Below are positions 8,550 to 15,513 of a DNA stretch of 28,622 nt, in pieces; position 1 is the stretch's first letter; every line of letters begins with the position of its first letter. Below the pieces are notes generated by a model. It did no database searches. It had not been told where the DNA came from and saw nothing but the letters and a program-made list of their open reading frames with translations. Made by a program: the position numbers and the translations under genes. This DNA comes from a virus: positions 1 through 28,622 of IMG/VR virus record IMGVR_UViG_3300020391_000016; one strand, 5' to 3'.

Positions 8550-9170
8550 CTATAATTTACTCCAATCCAACTTTAAAGGAGCGCCTAGAAAAGGCCTTCC
8601 ATCAAACATATACTTGTCTCCATAAGGTCCGTCAAGATCATTATAATGTAAAAAAGCTTGGCAACACTCTTCTCCTTTAAAAGGGGTTCTCCAATGAACT
8701 ATTTCCATACCACGATAAACTGCTAGGTCACCTTTTTTTAAAAGTATCTTAACTTTCTTTTTTTTATTATGAACATCTTGAACATATATTTCCCAAGGAT
8801 CGCCACCTAAAGCCACCGTAACAGAAATCTCACAAGCTTTTCTATCTATATGTTTACGAAGATCATTTCCTGTTTTGTATACTCTACCATAAGAATATGT
8901 TGGCACTAGTCTAAGTTTAGTTGCTTTTTCTATTATAGGCCTTGTTTTATCTAAAAACATATCTAACCCAATTGAGCCATACAAAGCATACGTATCTACT
9001 TGTGGGTCTGTTCGCACCCCTAGATTATTTAAATTACCAAAAAATTCTTTGTCGCTTTTTACATACTGAAAATATTGTTTTTTAAACAATAAATAATTAT
9101 ATAAAAATTCACACATTTCTGAAGAAACAGCTTTTCTAACAATAATATATTTATTTTTTTTAAACGTCAT
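8550..9170 (-). CDS. 2-oxoglutarate/Fe(II)-dependent oxygenase (prolyl-hydroxylase-like)
   Basis: A 206-residue protein with a single jelly-roll oxygenase domain. Visible motifs are H107-I-D109 (in RKHIDRKACEISVTV), the distal histidine H159 (in GMEIVHWRTPFKG), and a basic residue after it (R161 or K165) that could bind 2-oxoglutarate. These would place Fe(II) and the co-substrate. The family hydroxylates or otherwise oxidises proteins or small molecules; the substrate here cannot be read. It is the last gene of the enzyme island, overlapping the preceding halogenase by 11 bases (ATGACGTTTAA). Its middle and C-terminal parts align with the ligand-less protein at 13237-13926, so the two are probably related. 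The domain call is fairly firm. Confidence 0.75.
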   Translation of the reverse strand: MTFKKNKYIIVRKAVSSEMCEFLYNYLLFKKQYFQYVKSDKEFFGNLNNLGVRTDPQVDTYALYGSIGLDMFLDKTRPIIEKATKLRLVPTYSYGRVYKTGNDLRKHIDRKACEISVTVALGGDPWEIYVQDVHNKKKKVKILLKKGDLAVYRGMEIVHWRTPFKGEECCQAFLHYNDLDGPYGDKYMFDGRPFLGAPLKLDWSKL

Positions 9171-10695
9171 ATATGTGTTTTTTTAAAAATTTATATAAAC
9201 TAAGTTCATCTTTAACAACAAAATCCCATTTTACTTTTCTATTAGTTAAATGATCTGATATACCTTTCCAAGTTTTTTTCCATTTGTCCATATCATTATC
9301 TAAGTTACCTTTAACTAATGAAACAATATTTGTAGGAGCCCAATTCATTCCAGCAGCGATTGAGTGTATTCCTCCTTGTAAACCAACAAAACGATACTGC
9401 TCATTTTTATCTATAGCATAGTTTAAAAATCCTGCGTGGCCTTCATACAACAAATTAATTACTTTATCTGACCACTGTTTGTTAAAATTTGCTTTCCAAT
9501 AATTTGTATCTTGCCTGTGTGATAAAGCATAGTGCATAGCTACAAAATCTGCAAACCCATAAAAAATAGTTTTACAGGCGTTTGTGTACACATCTTTGTC
9601 CCATTGAGATACTGGTCCTCGATCCAATGTTCTAACTAAATGATGTAAAAATTCATGAACTGAAAATAAACCATTACTTTCTAACGGTTCGATAAAACCT
9701 GCCGATAGACCAATAGCACAAACATTTTTAACCCACAGTCTATTATGAATTCCAACTCTCATTTTAATTTTTCTAAAATCTAATTCTTTTGTTTTTAAAT
9801 GCTTTTGAAATTGTTTTAGTGCTGTATCATCATCTACAAATTTACTAGAATAAACGTAGCCACTTCCAATTCTGCTCCACAAAGGTATTCTCCACACCCA
9901 ACCATTTTCAATAGCTGTACAATTAGTATAGCCTACTAATTCTTCTTCTTTGTTTTTATAAGGGATACGTGTTGCCCAAGCAGAATCATTTGGTAAAAGA
10001 TTAGTCATGTCATTAAATTTTTCTTTTAAAGTTTTATCTAAAAGTAATGATTTAAATCCAGTGCAATCAATAAATAAATCAGCCTTGTATTTTTTATTTA
10101 AACTTTTAATACCATCATCATCTTGTTCAATAGTATTAATATCTTCTTTAATATGTTTGACTCCTTTAGGTATGCATGCATTATCTCTTAACCAAATACC
10201 AAATTTAGTTGCATCAAAATGAAATGCGGTGTGTTTATGAAACTCAAATGATAGATCATTTTTTTCATTTAAAAAACATTTGTTTTGATTAACTAAAGAC
10301 ATTTGAGAGTAGGTACAATCAGCAAAATCAGAAGATGGAGTTTTAGGATATAACATTTTTTTAAACCACCAATCATTTAATAAAGATTGATTTCCATCAA
10401 CTACAGGATCTCCAAACGGATAATGAAATGCCTCACCTTTTTTATAAAAATCTGTAAACTTAATACTTAATTTATAAGATGCATCACACGCTTTCATAAA
10501 CTCTGAATCTTTAATACCAACCATAGCTTGCCATCCTCTTATGGCACCTAGTGTGCTTTCACCAACACCCACTGTAGAAATAGTTGGACTTTCTATAAGA
10601 GATATATCTTTTTTAGGAAAAAATTTTATAAGGGTGGTTGCGGTCATCCAACCAGCAGATCCTCCACCGACAATTATAATTTTTTTAATAGCCAT
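9160..10695 (-). CDS. Flavin-dependent halogenase (tryptophan halogenase family), catalytic residues intact
   Basis: A 511-residue protein of normal length for flavin-dependent halogenases such as PrnA. It has the FAD-binding GGGSAGW at 10-16 and TVGVGESTLG near 41-50. A lysine at 75 (DASYKLSIKF) aligns with the catalytic Lys79 of PrnA. DLFIDCTGF lies near 207, the family signature WVWRIP at 266-271, and FIEPLESNG at 334-342, where E339 and S340 match Glu346 and Ser347 of PrnA. In the family, FADH2 and O2 generate hypohalous acid, which the lysine relays to an aromatic or other substrate. No flavin reductase is present, so reduced flavin would come from the host. Marine viral halogenases are known (VirX1 of cyanophage Syn10). 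Substrate and halide are not readable. It overlaps both neighbours by 11 bases. Confidence 0.88.
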   Translation of the reverse strand: MAIKKIIIVGGGSAGWMTATTLIKFFPKKDISLIESPTISTVGVGESTLGAIRGWQAMVGIKDSEFMKACDASYKLSIKFTDFYKKGEAFHYPFGDPVVDGNQSLLNDWWFKKMLYPKTPSSDFADCTYSQMSLVNQNKCFLNEKNDLSFEFHKHTAFHFDATKFGIWLRDNACIPKGVKHIKEDINTIEQDDDGIKSLNKKYKADLFIDCTGFKSLLLDKTLKEKFNDMTNLLPNDSAWATRIPYKNKEEELVGYTNCTAIENGWVWRIPLWSRIGSGYVYSSKFVDDDTALKQFQKHLKTKELDFRKIKMRVGIHNRLWVKNVCAIGLSAGFIEPLESNGLFSVHEFLHHLVRTLDRGPVSQWDKDVYTNACKTIFYGFADFVAMHYALSHRQDTNYWKANFNKQWSDKVINLLYEGHAGFLNYAIDKNEQYRFVGLQGGIHSIAAGMNWAPTNIVSLVKGNLDNDMDKWKKTWKGISDHLTNRKVKWDFVVKDELSLYKFLKKHIYDV

Positions 10696-12103
10696 TATGA
10701 ATCCTGTCTAAATATCCTTTTATAGTTATAGCATCTTTGGTTTCTGTCTTAATTTGATTTAAATATTTTACACGCATTTGTTTATGAAGTGAAGCAGAAT
10801 ATAAAGAAATTTCTTTAGCTATATTTTTACGATTAAAATGATTAATGCCCTCTAAAACATATATGTGATTAATCTCATGAAAATTTAAATAACGACTTTG
10901 AAAATCTTGAGTAATAGGTAATCTTCTTTTCCAAGTATTTAATTTTTCTTGGAAATCATCAGAAAAAGTTATTCTTTCATTTTTCCAAAACGAAGTATTT
11001 TTACCTTTTGCTAAATAATGAAGAGCTACAAAGTTACGAATATTCCAACTTGTAATCTGCCAATGTTTATTAAAAGTATCAATTTCTTTTTCTGTATAAT
11101 TACTTATATAATTACAAAAACAAAACGTTTGTTGAACAGATGCCCCTATCGCACTAGCCCCAAGTGGTTCTGCAAACAAAGCACTCAAACCTATAGCCAT
11201 GCAATTTTTTATCCATGGTTTTTCTAAATAGCCATCATTAAACTTAATAAATTTTTCTATCTTAATAGGATGACCCAATAGTTTTTCTACCTCTTGTTGT
11301 GCTTTTTCTCTGGTAATATAATTCGAATTATATATGTAACCGTTACCGGATCTATTATAAGTTGGTATTCTCCAAAGCCAACCAGCGTTCATGGCTTGTG
11401 CCAAGGTCCATGGATTATAATTATTTTCATCGTTTGTATTAAAAGCCATTCCTTCATTCATAAGAAGGTTAAAAGGTTTCCATTTACTACCTAGTTTAGA
11501 TATTAAAAGTTTTTTAAATCCAGTGCAGTCAAAATAAAAATCTGCTTTGTATGTTTTTTTAAGTCCTTTTAAAGATTCAATCTTATCGGTATGGACAACA
11601 TCAACAATTTCATCATCTATTACTTTAATATTTCGTTCTTTACATTTCTTAATTAAGAATTGATTTAATTTGTAAGTATTAAAATGATATAAATTACAAC
11701 GAACATTTTTACTCATTAAATTCTTTTTAAGAAAAGGAGACATAATCTCGTTAAAAGAAATCTTATTAGCAATGCAATAAGCATAAAAAAGATCATACTG
11801 CCCCATGGTAAAACGATGGTCATTGTCTACAAAATGTAAATATGGTTTAGGAGTCCAGTCTCTAAACATAATTCCAAATTTAAATGTTGCATCTGCTTCC
11901 CTAATTAAATCTTCAGGTTTAATATTACAAACAGACATGAACTCACTCCAATGTTCTGAAGTTCCCTCTCCCACACCAACGATTCCAAGACGGTCAGATT
12001 TAATAATTTTTATATCTATTTTTTCAAAACGCGCTCTTAATATTAAAGCTGCAGCTAATCCAGATGTTCCTCCTCCTGCAATAATTATTTTTTTTACGTT
12101 CAT
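10685..12103 (-). CDS. Tryptophan-halogenase-family flavoprotein with altered active-site motif
   Basis: A 472-residue protein of the same family as its downstream neighbour, but divergent. It keeps GGGTSGL (10-16), IVGVGEGTSE (41-50), K75 (DATFKFGIMF), FDCTGF (191-196) and WLWRIP (242-247). At the position of PrnA Glu346-Ser347 it reads FAEPLGASAIG (310-320), so Gly315 and Ala316 replace Glu and Ser. The FAD fold and catalytic lysine are therefore kept, but the acid proposed to orient the lysine or hypohalous acid is missing. It may halogenate by a variant mechanism, act on a different substrate, oxidise without halogenating, or be a non-catalytic partner. The frame is full length with no decay. 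It overlaps the next gene by 11 bases (ATGGCTATTAA) and sits 2 bases after the preceding oxygenase gene. Confidence 0.8.
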   Translation of the reverse strand: MNVKKIIIAGGGTSGLAAALILRARFEKIDIKIIKSDRLGIVGVGEGTSEHWSEFMSVCNIKPEDLIREADATFKFGIMFRDWTPKPYLHFVDNDHRFTMGQYDLFYAYCIANKISFNEIMSPFLKKNLMSKNVRCNLYHFNTYKLNQFLIKKCKERNIKVIDDEIVDVVHTDKIESLKGLKKTYKADFYFDCTGFKKLLISKLGSKWKPFNLLMNEGMAFNTNDENNYNPWTLAQAMNAGWLWRIPTYNRSGNGYIYNSNYITREKAQQEVEKLLGHPIKIEKFIKFNDGYLEKPWIKNCMAIGLSALFAEPLGASAIGASVQQTFCFCNYISNYTEKEIDTFNKHWQITSWNIRNFVALHYLAKGKNTSFWKNERITFSDDFQEKLNTWKRRLPITQDFQSRYLNFHEINHIYVLEGINHFNRKNIAKEISLYSASLHKQMRVKYLNQIKTETKDAITIKGYLDRIHNGY

Positions 12104-12105
12104 AT

Positions 12106-12618
12106 TTAATGTTTAAACACAGAATTAAATGCTATTACAGTTTTTCTATTATTAGCGACAGGCTTTGACCTATGCACTAAAAAACCTGGAAAGGTTATTA
12201 CCTGACCTTCTTTAGCTTTATATTCTATAATTTTCTTTTCTCCTGATTTAATTTCTGTTTTTTCTTTAGCACTATTTAATTCTAAAAAATAAACATTGGT
12301 GTAATTACTATACTCATGATTATGCCACTCATGAAAAGAAAATTCAGTATATTGTTGAAACCAAGCATTAGCTATTTCCCACTTTGACGCTTCAAAATAT
12401 TTCATTTGTTTATCCATAATAGGAGTTATTACATTCTTATAAAAATAATCTAAGTATTCTCTTTTAAAATCTGATGGTATATTCCAATCTGTTTTAGATA
12501 CCGAACTAAAAGATTTATTGGGCATTTTTTTTATTAAATTTAATAATTTCTTTTTGTGTTTTTTATGATTAGGAACATCACAAATAAACATAGCACAAGG
12601 AATTGTTTTTATCTCCAT
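12106..12618 (-). CDS. Putative 2OG-Fe(II) oxygenase (2OG-FeII_Oxy_5-like)
   Basis: Probably 170 residues. An in-frame ATG exists at 12636, but the ATG at 12618 (MEIKTIPCAMF) is preceded at good distance by AGGAG, so it is preferred. The C-terminal half has the jelly-roll pattern of the PF13759-type family: FHEWHNHEYSNYTNVYFLEL gives H99-N-H101, a distal histidine is at 149 (GFLVHRSKPV), and an arginine at 158 (NNRKTVIAFN) suits 2-oxoglutarate binding. The family often shows H-x-H rather than H-x-D at the first site, and so does this protein. Reaction and substrate are unknown. The gene overlaps the upstream oxygenase by 10 bases and ends 2 bases before the second halogenase, within the enzyme operon. 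Confidence 0.7.
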   Translation of the reverse strand: MEIKTIPCAMFICDVPNHKKHKKKLLNLIKKMPNKSFSSVSKTDWNIPSDFKREYLDYFYKNVITPIMDKQMKYFEASKWEIANAWFQQYTEFSFHEWHNHEYSNYTNVYFLELNSAKEKTEIKSGEKKIIEYKAKEGQVITFPGFLVHRSKPVANNRKTVIAFNSVFKH

Positions 12619-13247
12619 GGCTCTCCTAAGTGCCACATTGGCATACTATATCTAGTGCCTTTGGTAACAGGTCTAACTCTGTGTTTAACAAAAGAGGGAA
12701 ACACAATAAGAGATCCTTTTGTATTAATTTCAGTAATAATTCTTTTTCCCTCAGAACCACCATTACTAAAATCCATTTCAAACTCTCCCCCTTCAAAATC
12801 TTTTCCTGGTTGAGACAACAATAAAACAGAACTTAATTTTCTAATTTTACCCGCAAAATCTTTTCCTGCGTTACTTTTATAAGGTTCTGCCCAACTGTCC
12901 ATATGCCAATCATAAAACTGTCCTTTTTTATATTCAGTAAATTGAGCATTTTCATTCCAATCCCATTGAAAATTCCAACCAGCATTATGGTTTGCTGCTG
13001 TAATCGCAGGGTTAATAGTTTCATATATCCATTTTTCTTGTAACCAATTAACTTTTGAATTTCTTTGTTTTTTTAATTGCATCAGTTCTTTCTTGGATAA
13101 CGGATTTTTTTTTAGATTCCTGTTAAAACCTTGGTTCCCAGTTATTGCAGTGTGTTTTTTATTTTTATTTCCTAGTTTTAAAATTTTATCAATAAAAGAT
13201 TTAGGAAATGGATTTTTAAAATACCAATAAAAATTTTTAAGATTCAT
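12609..13247 (-). CDS. Prolyl-4-hydroxylase-type 2OG-Fe(II) oxygenase
   Basis: A 212-residue protein with a complete oxygenase active site. YKKGQFYDWHMDSWAEPY gives H115-M-D117, LIVFPSFVKHRVRPV gives H189, and KGTRYSMPMWHLGEPW gives R199 for the 2-oxoglutarate carboxylate. The LSSVLLLSQPGKDFEGGEFE segment (138-157) is the classical strand-turn of the P4H/PKHD class (2OG-FeII_Oxy_3). Such enzymes hydroxylate side chains of proteins, often proline or lysine, or small molecules. The target here is unknown. The gene lies inside the enzyme operon, overlapping the upstream degenerate homologue by 11 bases (ATGAATCTTAA). Of the oxygenases here, this is the most canonical. Confidence 0.85.
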   Translation of the reverse strand: MNLKNFYWYFKNPFPKSFIDKILKLGNKNKKHTAITGNQGFNRNLKKNPLSKKELMQLKKQRNSKVNWLQEKWIYETINPAITAANHNAGWNFQWDWNENAQFTEYKKGQFYDWHMDSWAEPYKSNAGKDFAGKIRKLSSVLLLSQPGKDFEGGEFEMDFSNGGSEGKRIITEINTKGSLIVFPSFVKHRVRPVTKGTRYSMPMWHLGEPWR

Positions 13248-13926
13248 ATTTTTTTAATTTTTCTTTTAAATCATTAATCTCTTGATTTAATGCAACATGT
13301 TTTTTAGTTGCCATATTTAATTGATGATGAATATGTTCGTACGTATTGTTTTTATGATTTACTGTAAAATTTTTTTTTAACTTTTGATGAAGCATATTAG
13401 TTAAAGGATCTAAATGTAAACCTTCATATGCATACGGCCGACAAATTGGACAATTACAAACATAATGTGCTTCAAATTCTAAATACGGTTTAGGTCCCTT
13501 ATAAGGTTCTCTCCACATTTCATAACCACTACCATCATAAATAAAAGCTTCATTACATTTTAATTCTTGTTCATAAGTTTCATTAGTGCGGACATCTCTA
13601 AAATAAGTTGTCCAATTATTTTCTTCAAATAAATTTACTAACACAGTTATATCATGTTTTATGGGTTGCAAGTGTTTAGTAACTTTAGCATCTGGCATAT
13701 AAGAATTTAAACTAGAATAATGAGGCATTATAAATCTATCATAATTTTCTTTAACAACATTTAATCTTTTTGTTGCAAGGTACTGACTAACTAAAGTTTG
13801 CTTCCACATTTTTTTAAGATTAGTAGGGTATTGATCTCTTGGCACTCTTGCTTGTAAAAAATCAATATGACGTATTAATCCTGAGGCGTCATTAGGTTCA
13901 AAAAAATTTTTAACTTTTTCTATCAT
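13237..13926 (-). CDS. Oxygenase-fold homologue lacking iron ligands, with Cys cluster
   Basis: A 229-residue protein whose middle aligns with the oxygenase at 8550-9170. VTKHLQPIKHDITVLVNL matches RKHIDRKACEISVTVAL, NNWTTYFRDV matches DPWEIYVQDV, and YEMWREPYKG matches EIVHWRTPFKG. At the metal sites H-x-D has become H85-L-Q87, and the distal histidine is M137, so Fe(II) is unlikely to bind in the usual way. K143 is retained. Added features are C157-N-C159-P-I-C162, a possible metal site, and a Lys/Glu/Asn-rich helical C-terminus (about 195-229). It may be a structural or substrate-binding partner of the active enzymes. The intact frame and operon coupling (4-base ATGA and 11-base overlaps) argue against decay. 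Confidence 0.6.
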   Translation of the reverse strand: MIEKVKNFFEPNDASGLIRHIDFLQARVPRDQYPTNLKKMWKQTLVSQYLATKRLNVVKENYDRFIMPHYSSLNSYMPDAKVTKHLQPIKHDITVLVNLFEENNWTTYFRDVRTNETYEQELKCNEAFIYDGSGYEMWREPYKGPKPYLEFEAHYVCNCPICRPYAYEGLHLDPLTNMLHQKLKKNFTVNHKNNTYEHIHHQLNMATKKHVALNQEINDLKEKLKKYES

Positions 13927-14540
13927 TGTAAAGATTTTGTTATTACATCCATGTTTCCTGAAATGCTAACTCTAGTACATTTTGTAGTAAAAGGATAGAC
14001 TTGATGTTTTAAGTAAGAAGGGAACATTAACATTAGATTATTTTCAGGGATAAATTCTGCTTGAGTTATTCCTCTTCGAATATCCACGTCACCATATGAA
14101 AATAAAATACAACCAGGACCTGCACAATTAGTTTGTTTTATTCTTTTTTTAATTTCATTTTTTAATTTTGTTGGCACATCACAATAAATAACAAAAGAAT
14201 AATCTCCGGAATGTATATGTTGTGGGTTATATTCATTTTGTTGTTGATAATTAATCCACAAGTTTAATGGTTTCCATTCTACACAATTTATTTGCCAATG
14301 TTTTTTTTGAGCATGAAAATAACTTTCAAAGTAAGGTGTTAATTTTTTCCAAATTATTTTAGCTGTTTTTTTATCAAATAAAAATTCTTTTTTTATTTGT
14401 CCGGCTAAATGAGCTCTAAAACTAAATTTTTGTTCTTTTCCTTTTTCTAAAATATATTTAGAAAGGTTTGAATTGATTTTACTTGTCCATAAAAAAGGTC
14501 CAAAATATTTAAAATAGTATTGTATCTCTACATCTTTCAT
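13923..14540 (-). CDS. Putative 2OG-Fe(II) oxygenase (2OG-FeII_Oxy_5-like)
   Basis: A 205-residue protein and first gene of the minus-strand enzyme operon. The N-terminal part is helical and basic. The jelly-roll motifs are NLWINYQQQNEYNPQHIHSG (H108-I-H110), LMFPSYLKHQVYPF (H179) and TRVSISGN (R190), matching the PF13759-type family with an H-x-H first site. Substrate and reaction are unknown. No Shine-Dalgarno is visible before the ATG, and a TTGACA/TATATG promoter lies only about 11-40 bases upstream, so its transcript may have almost no leader. The 4-base overlap (ATGA) couples it to the next gene. It is divergent from the plus-strand oxygenase at 14581, which belongs to the same family. 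Confidence 0.72.
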   Translation of the reverse strand: MKDVEIQYYFKYFGPFLWTSKINSNLSKYILEKGKEQKFSFRAHLAGQIKKEFLFDKKTAKIIWKKLTPYFESYFHAQKKHWQINCVEWKPLNLWINYQQQNEYNPQHIHSGDYSFVIYCDVPTKLKNEIKKRIKQTNCAGPGCILFSYGDVDIRRGITQAEFIPENNLMLMFPSYLKHQVYPFTTKCTRVSISGNMDVITKSLQ

Positions 14541-14550
14541 GCTAGAAATT

Positions 14551-14579
14551 CATATAAAATAAAATAATAAAAATGTCAA
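14551..14579 (-). promoter_or_regulatory. Sigma-70-like promoter for the enzyme operon
   Basis: On the minus strand a perfect -35 box TTGACA (14579-14574) is followed by a 17-base A/T spacer and a TATATG -10 box (14556-14551). Transcription would start about 4-8 bases before the ATG at 14540, which itself has no Shine-Dalgarno, so a near-leaderless mRNA is expected. The site lies in the only divergent gap of the window and would give the oxygenase/halogenase operon its own host-type promoter. The interval is very A+T-rich, so the -10 alone is weak evidence; the exact -35 and ideal spacing carry the call. Confidence 0.5.
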
Positions 14580-14580
14580 T

Positions 14581-15102
14581 ATGAAAGAATACTTATTTAC
14601 CATTCCTTATTGGAGTTTTGATTTAAGTCAAGATTGGAAAAAAAACAAATTAATTTTAAAAAGATTAATTAAAAAATATCCATACAGCCGAAGCACGTGT
14701 TTTTATTCTAATAAAGATAAAACGGATGAAATTTTTAACAACACTCTGTTATCTTTAATTAAAAAACCTCTAGAACAGGTTAGCAAAGAAATTAATCAGT
14801 CCCTTGTATTACGTAAAGCTTGGTCCTGTTATTACAAAAAAGGCGATTCGATAATTGTTCACAAACACAGTAATGAAGGTTTGAGTGGTATTTTATATTT
14901 AAACTATAATGAGAAAAAAAATTCAAAAACTATTTATCAACAACCCTTTCAAAGTTTTTGGAATGATCAAAGTTTTTTTATTGTCCCTCCTGTCAAAGAA
15001 GGAACATTAGTTATAGTCCCTAGTTTTATTGAACATTTTACTCTACCTGAAAAAACAGATAAAATTAAAGAAATAATTAGTTTTGATTTAAAACTTAATT
15101 AG
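14581..15102 (+). CDS. Plus-strand putative 2OG-Fe(II) oxygenase (2OG-FeII_Oxy_5-like)
   Basis: A 173-residue protein and the only gene on the plus strand here. The motifs DSIIVHKHSNEGLSGILYL (H94-K-H96) and LVIVPSFIEHFTLPEK (H152) are those of the PF13759-type family, and LSGILYL is the typical strand after the first site. Where the family usually has an arginine for 2-oxoglutarate, this protein has KIKEIISFDL, so a lysine (K163) may substitute. It starts 40 bases from the divergent operon and has no visible Shine-Dalgarno. Its last 8 bases overlap the convergent minus-strand gene at 15095. Late read-through from the fibre genes would make antisense RNA over it. The family call is fairly good; catalytic competence is less sure. 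Confidence 0.68.
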   Translation: MKEYLFTIPYWSFDLSQDWKKNKLILKRLIKKYPYSRSTCFYSNKDKTDEIFNNTLLSLIKKPLEQVSKEINQSLVLRKAWSCYYKKGDSIIVHKHSNEGLSGILYLNYNEKKNSKTIYQQPFQSFWNDQSFFIVPPVKEGTLVIVPSFIEHFTLPEKTDKIKEIISFDLKLN

Positions 15103-15508
15103 CGTCCCAAGAAGATGTATTTGGATTCCAAACTAAATCTACAGAATACCATTCTAAATTAGATTCATCCCAAAATATTGGAGGAGATTCTCCATCTATT
15201 TCTGGCGGATTTTGACTAGGGTAAGCAACAGGTGCTTCCCATTGCCAAGTTGAAGTATTCAGAGTCCATGACTCATATGGTTTAGCATCTATAAAAACAT
15301 TATTTGTTGGATCCCACGTAGATCCAATCTGTGCTGCATTCGCTTTAAAACTTCCATCTTTGCTGTATTCAATCCATTGTTCTGCAGGCCATTTTTGAGA
15401 TTGTTGTAAAAAGTTTTGACCCTCTGCTTCTGTAGGGGCATCTTCATCTGAAACTACTACAACGTTTAATACGATATTGTCATTTCCTAATTGTGCAAAA
15501 TATTTCAT
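15095..15508 (-). CDS. Trp-rich fibre-associated phage protein
   Basis: A 137-residue protein beginning MKYFAQLGNDNIVLNVVVV. From memory, this start and the later pattern (YESWTLNTSTWQWEAPV near residues 78-92) are widespread in proteins encoded beside tail-fibre genes of marine phages. Ten tryptophans occur in 137 residues, several in W-D/N-x-x-x-x-x-W turns, and the C-terminal half is Pro/Asp-rich. It may be a fibre tip, chaperone or small receptor-binding component. It is the last gene of the fibre block and ends convergently against the plus-strand oxygenase with an 8-base overlap. Coding status is strong; function is inferred from neighbours. Confidence 0.6.
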   Translation of the reverse strand: MKYFAQLGNDNIVLNVVVVSDEDAPTEAEGQNFLQQSQKWPAEQWIEYSKDGSFKANAAQIGSTWDPTNNVFIDAKPYESWTLNTSTWQWEAPVAYPSQNPPEIDGESPPIFWDESNLEWYSVDLVWNPNTSSWDAN

Positions 15509-15513
15509 AATAA

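Noticed and set aside
12619-12636. Upstream ATG for the oxygenase at 12106
   Set aside because: The ATG at 12618 has AGGAG at suitable spacing and a shorter overlap with the preceding gene.
12833-13024. 63-codon minus-strand frame
   Set aside because: It overlaps the canonical P4H-type oxygenase gene in another frame; the oxygenase has all active-site residues.
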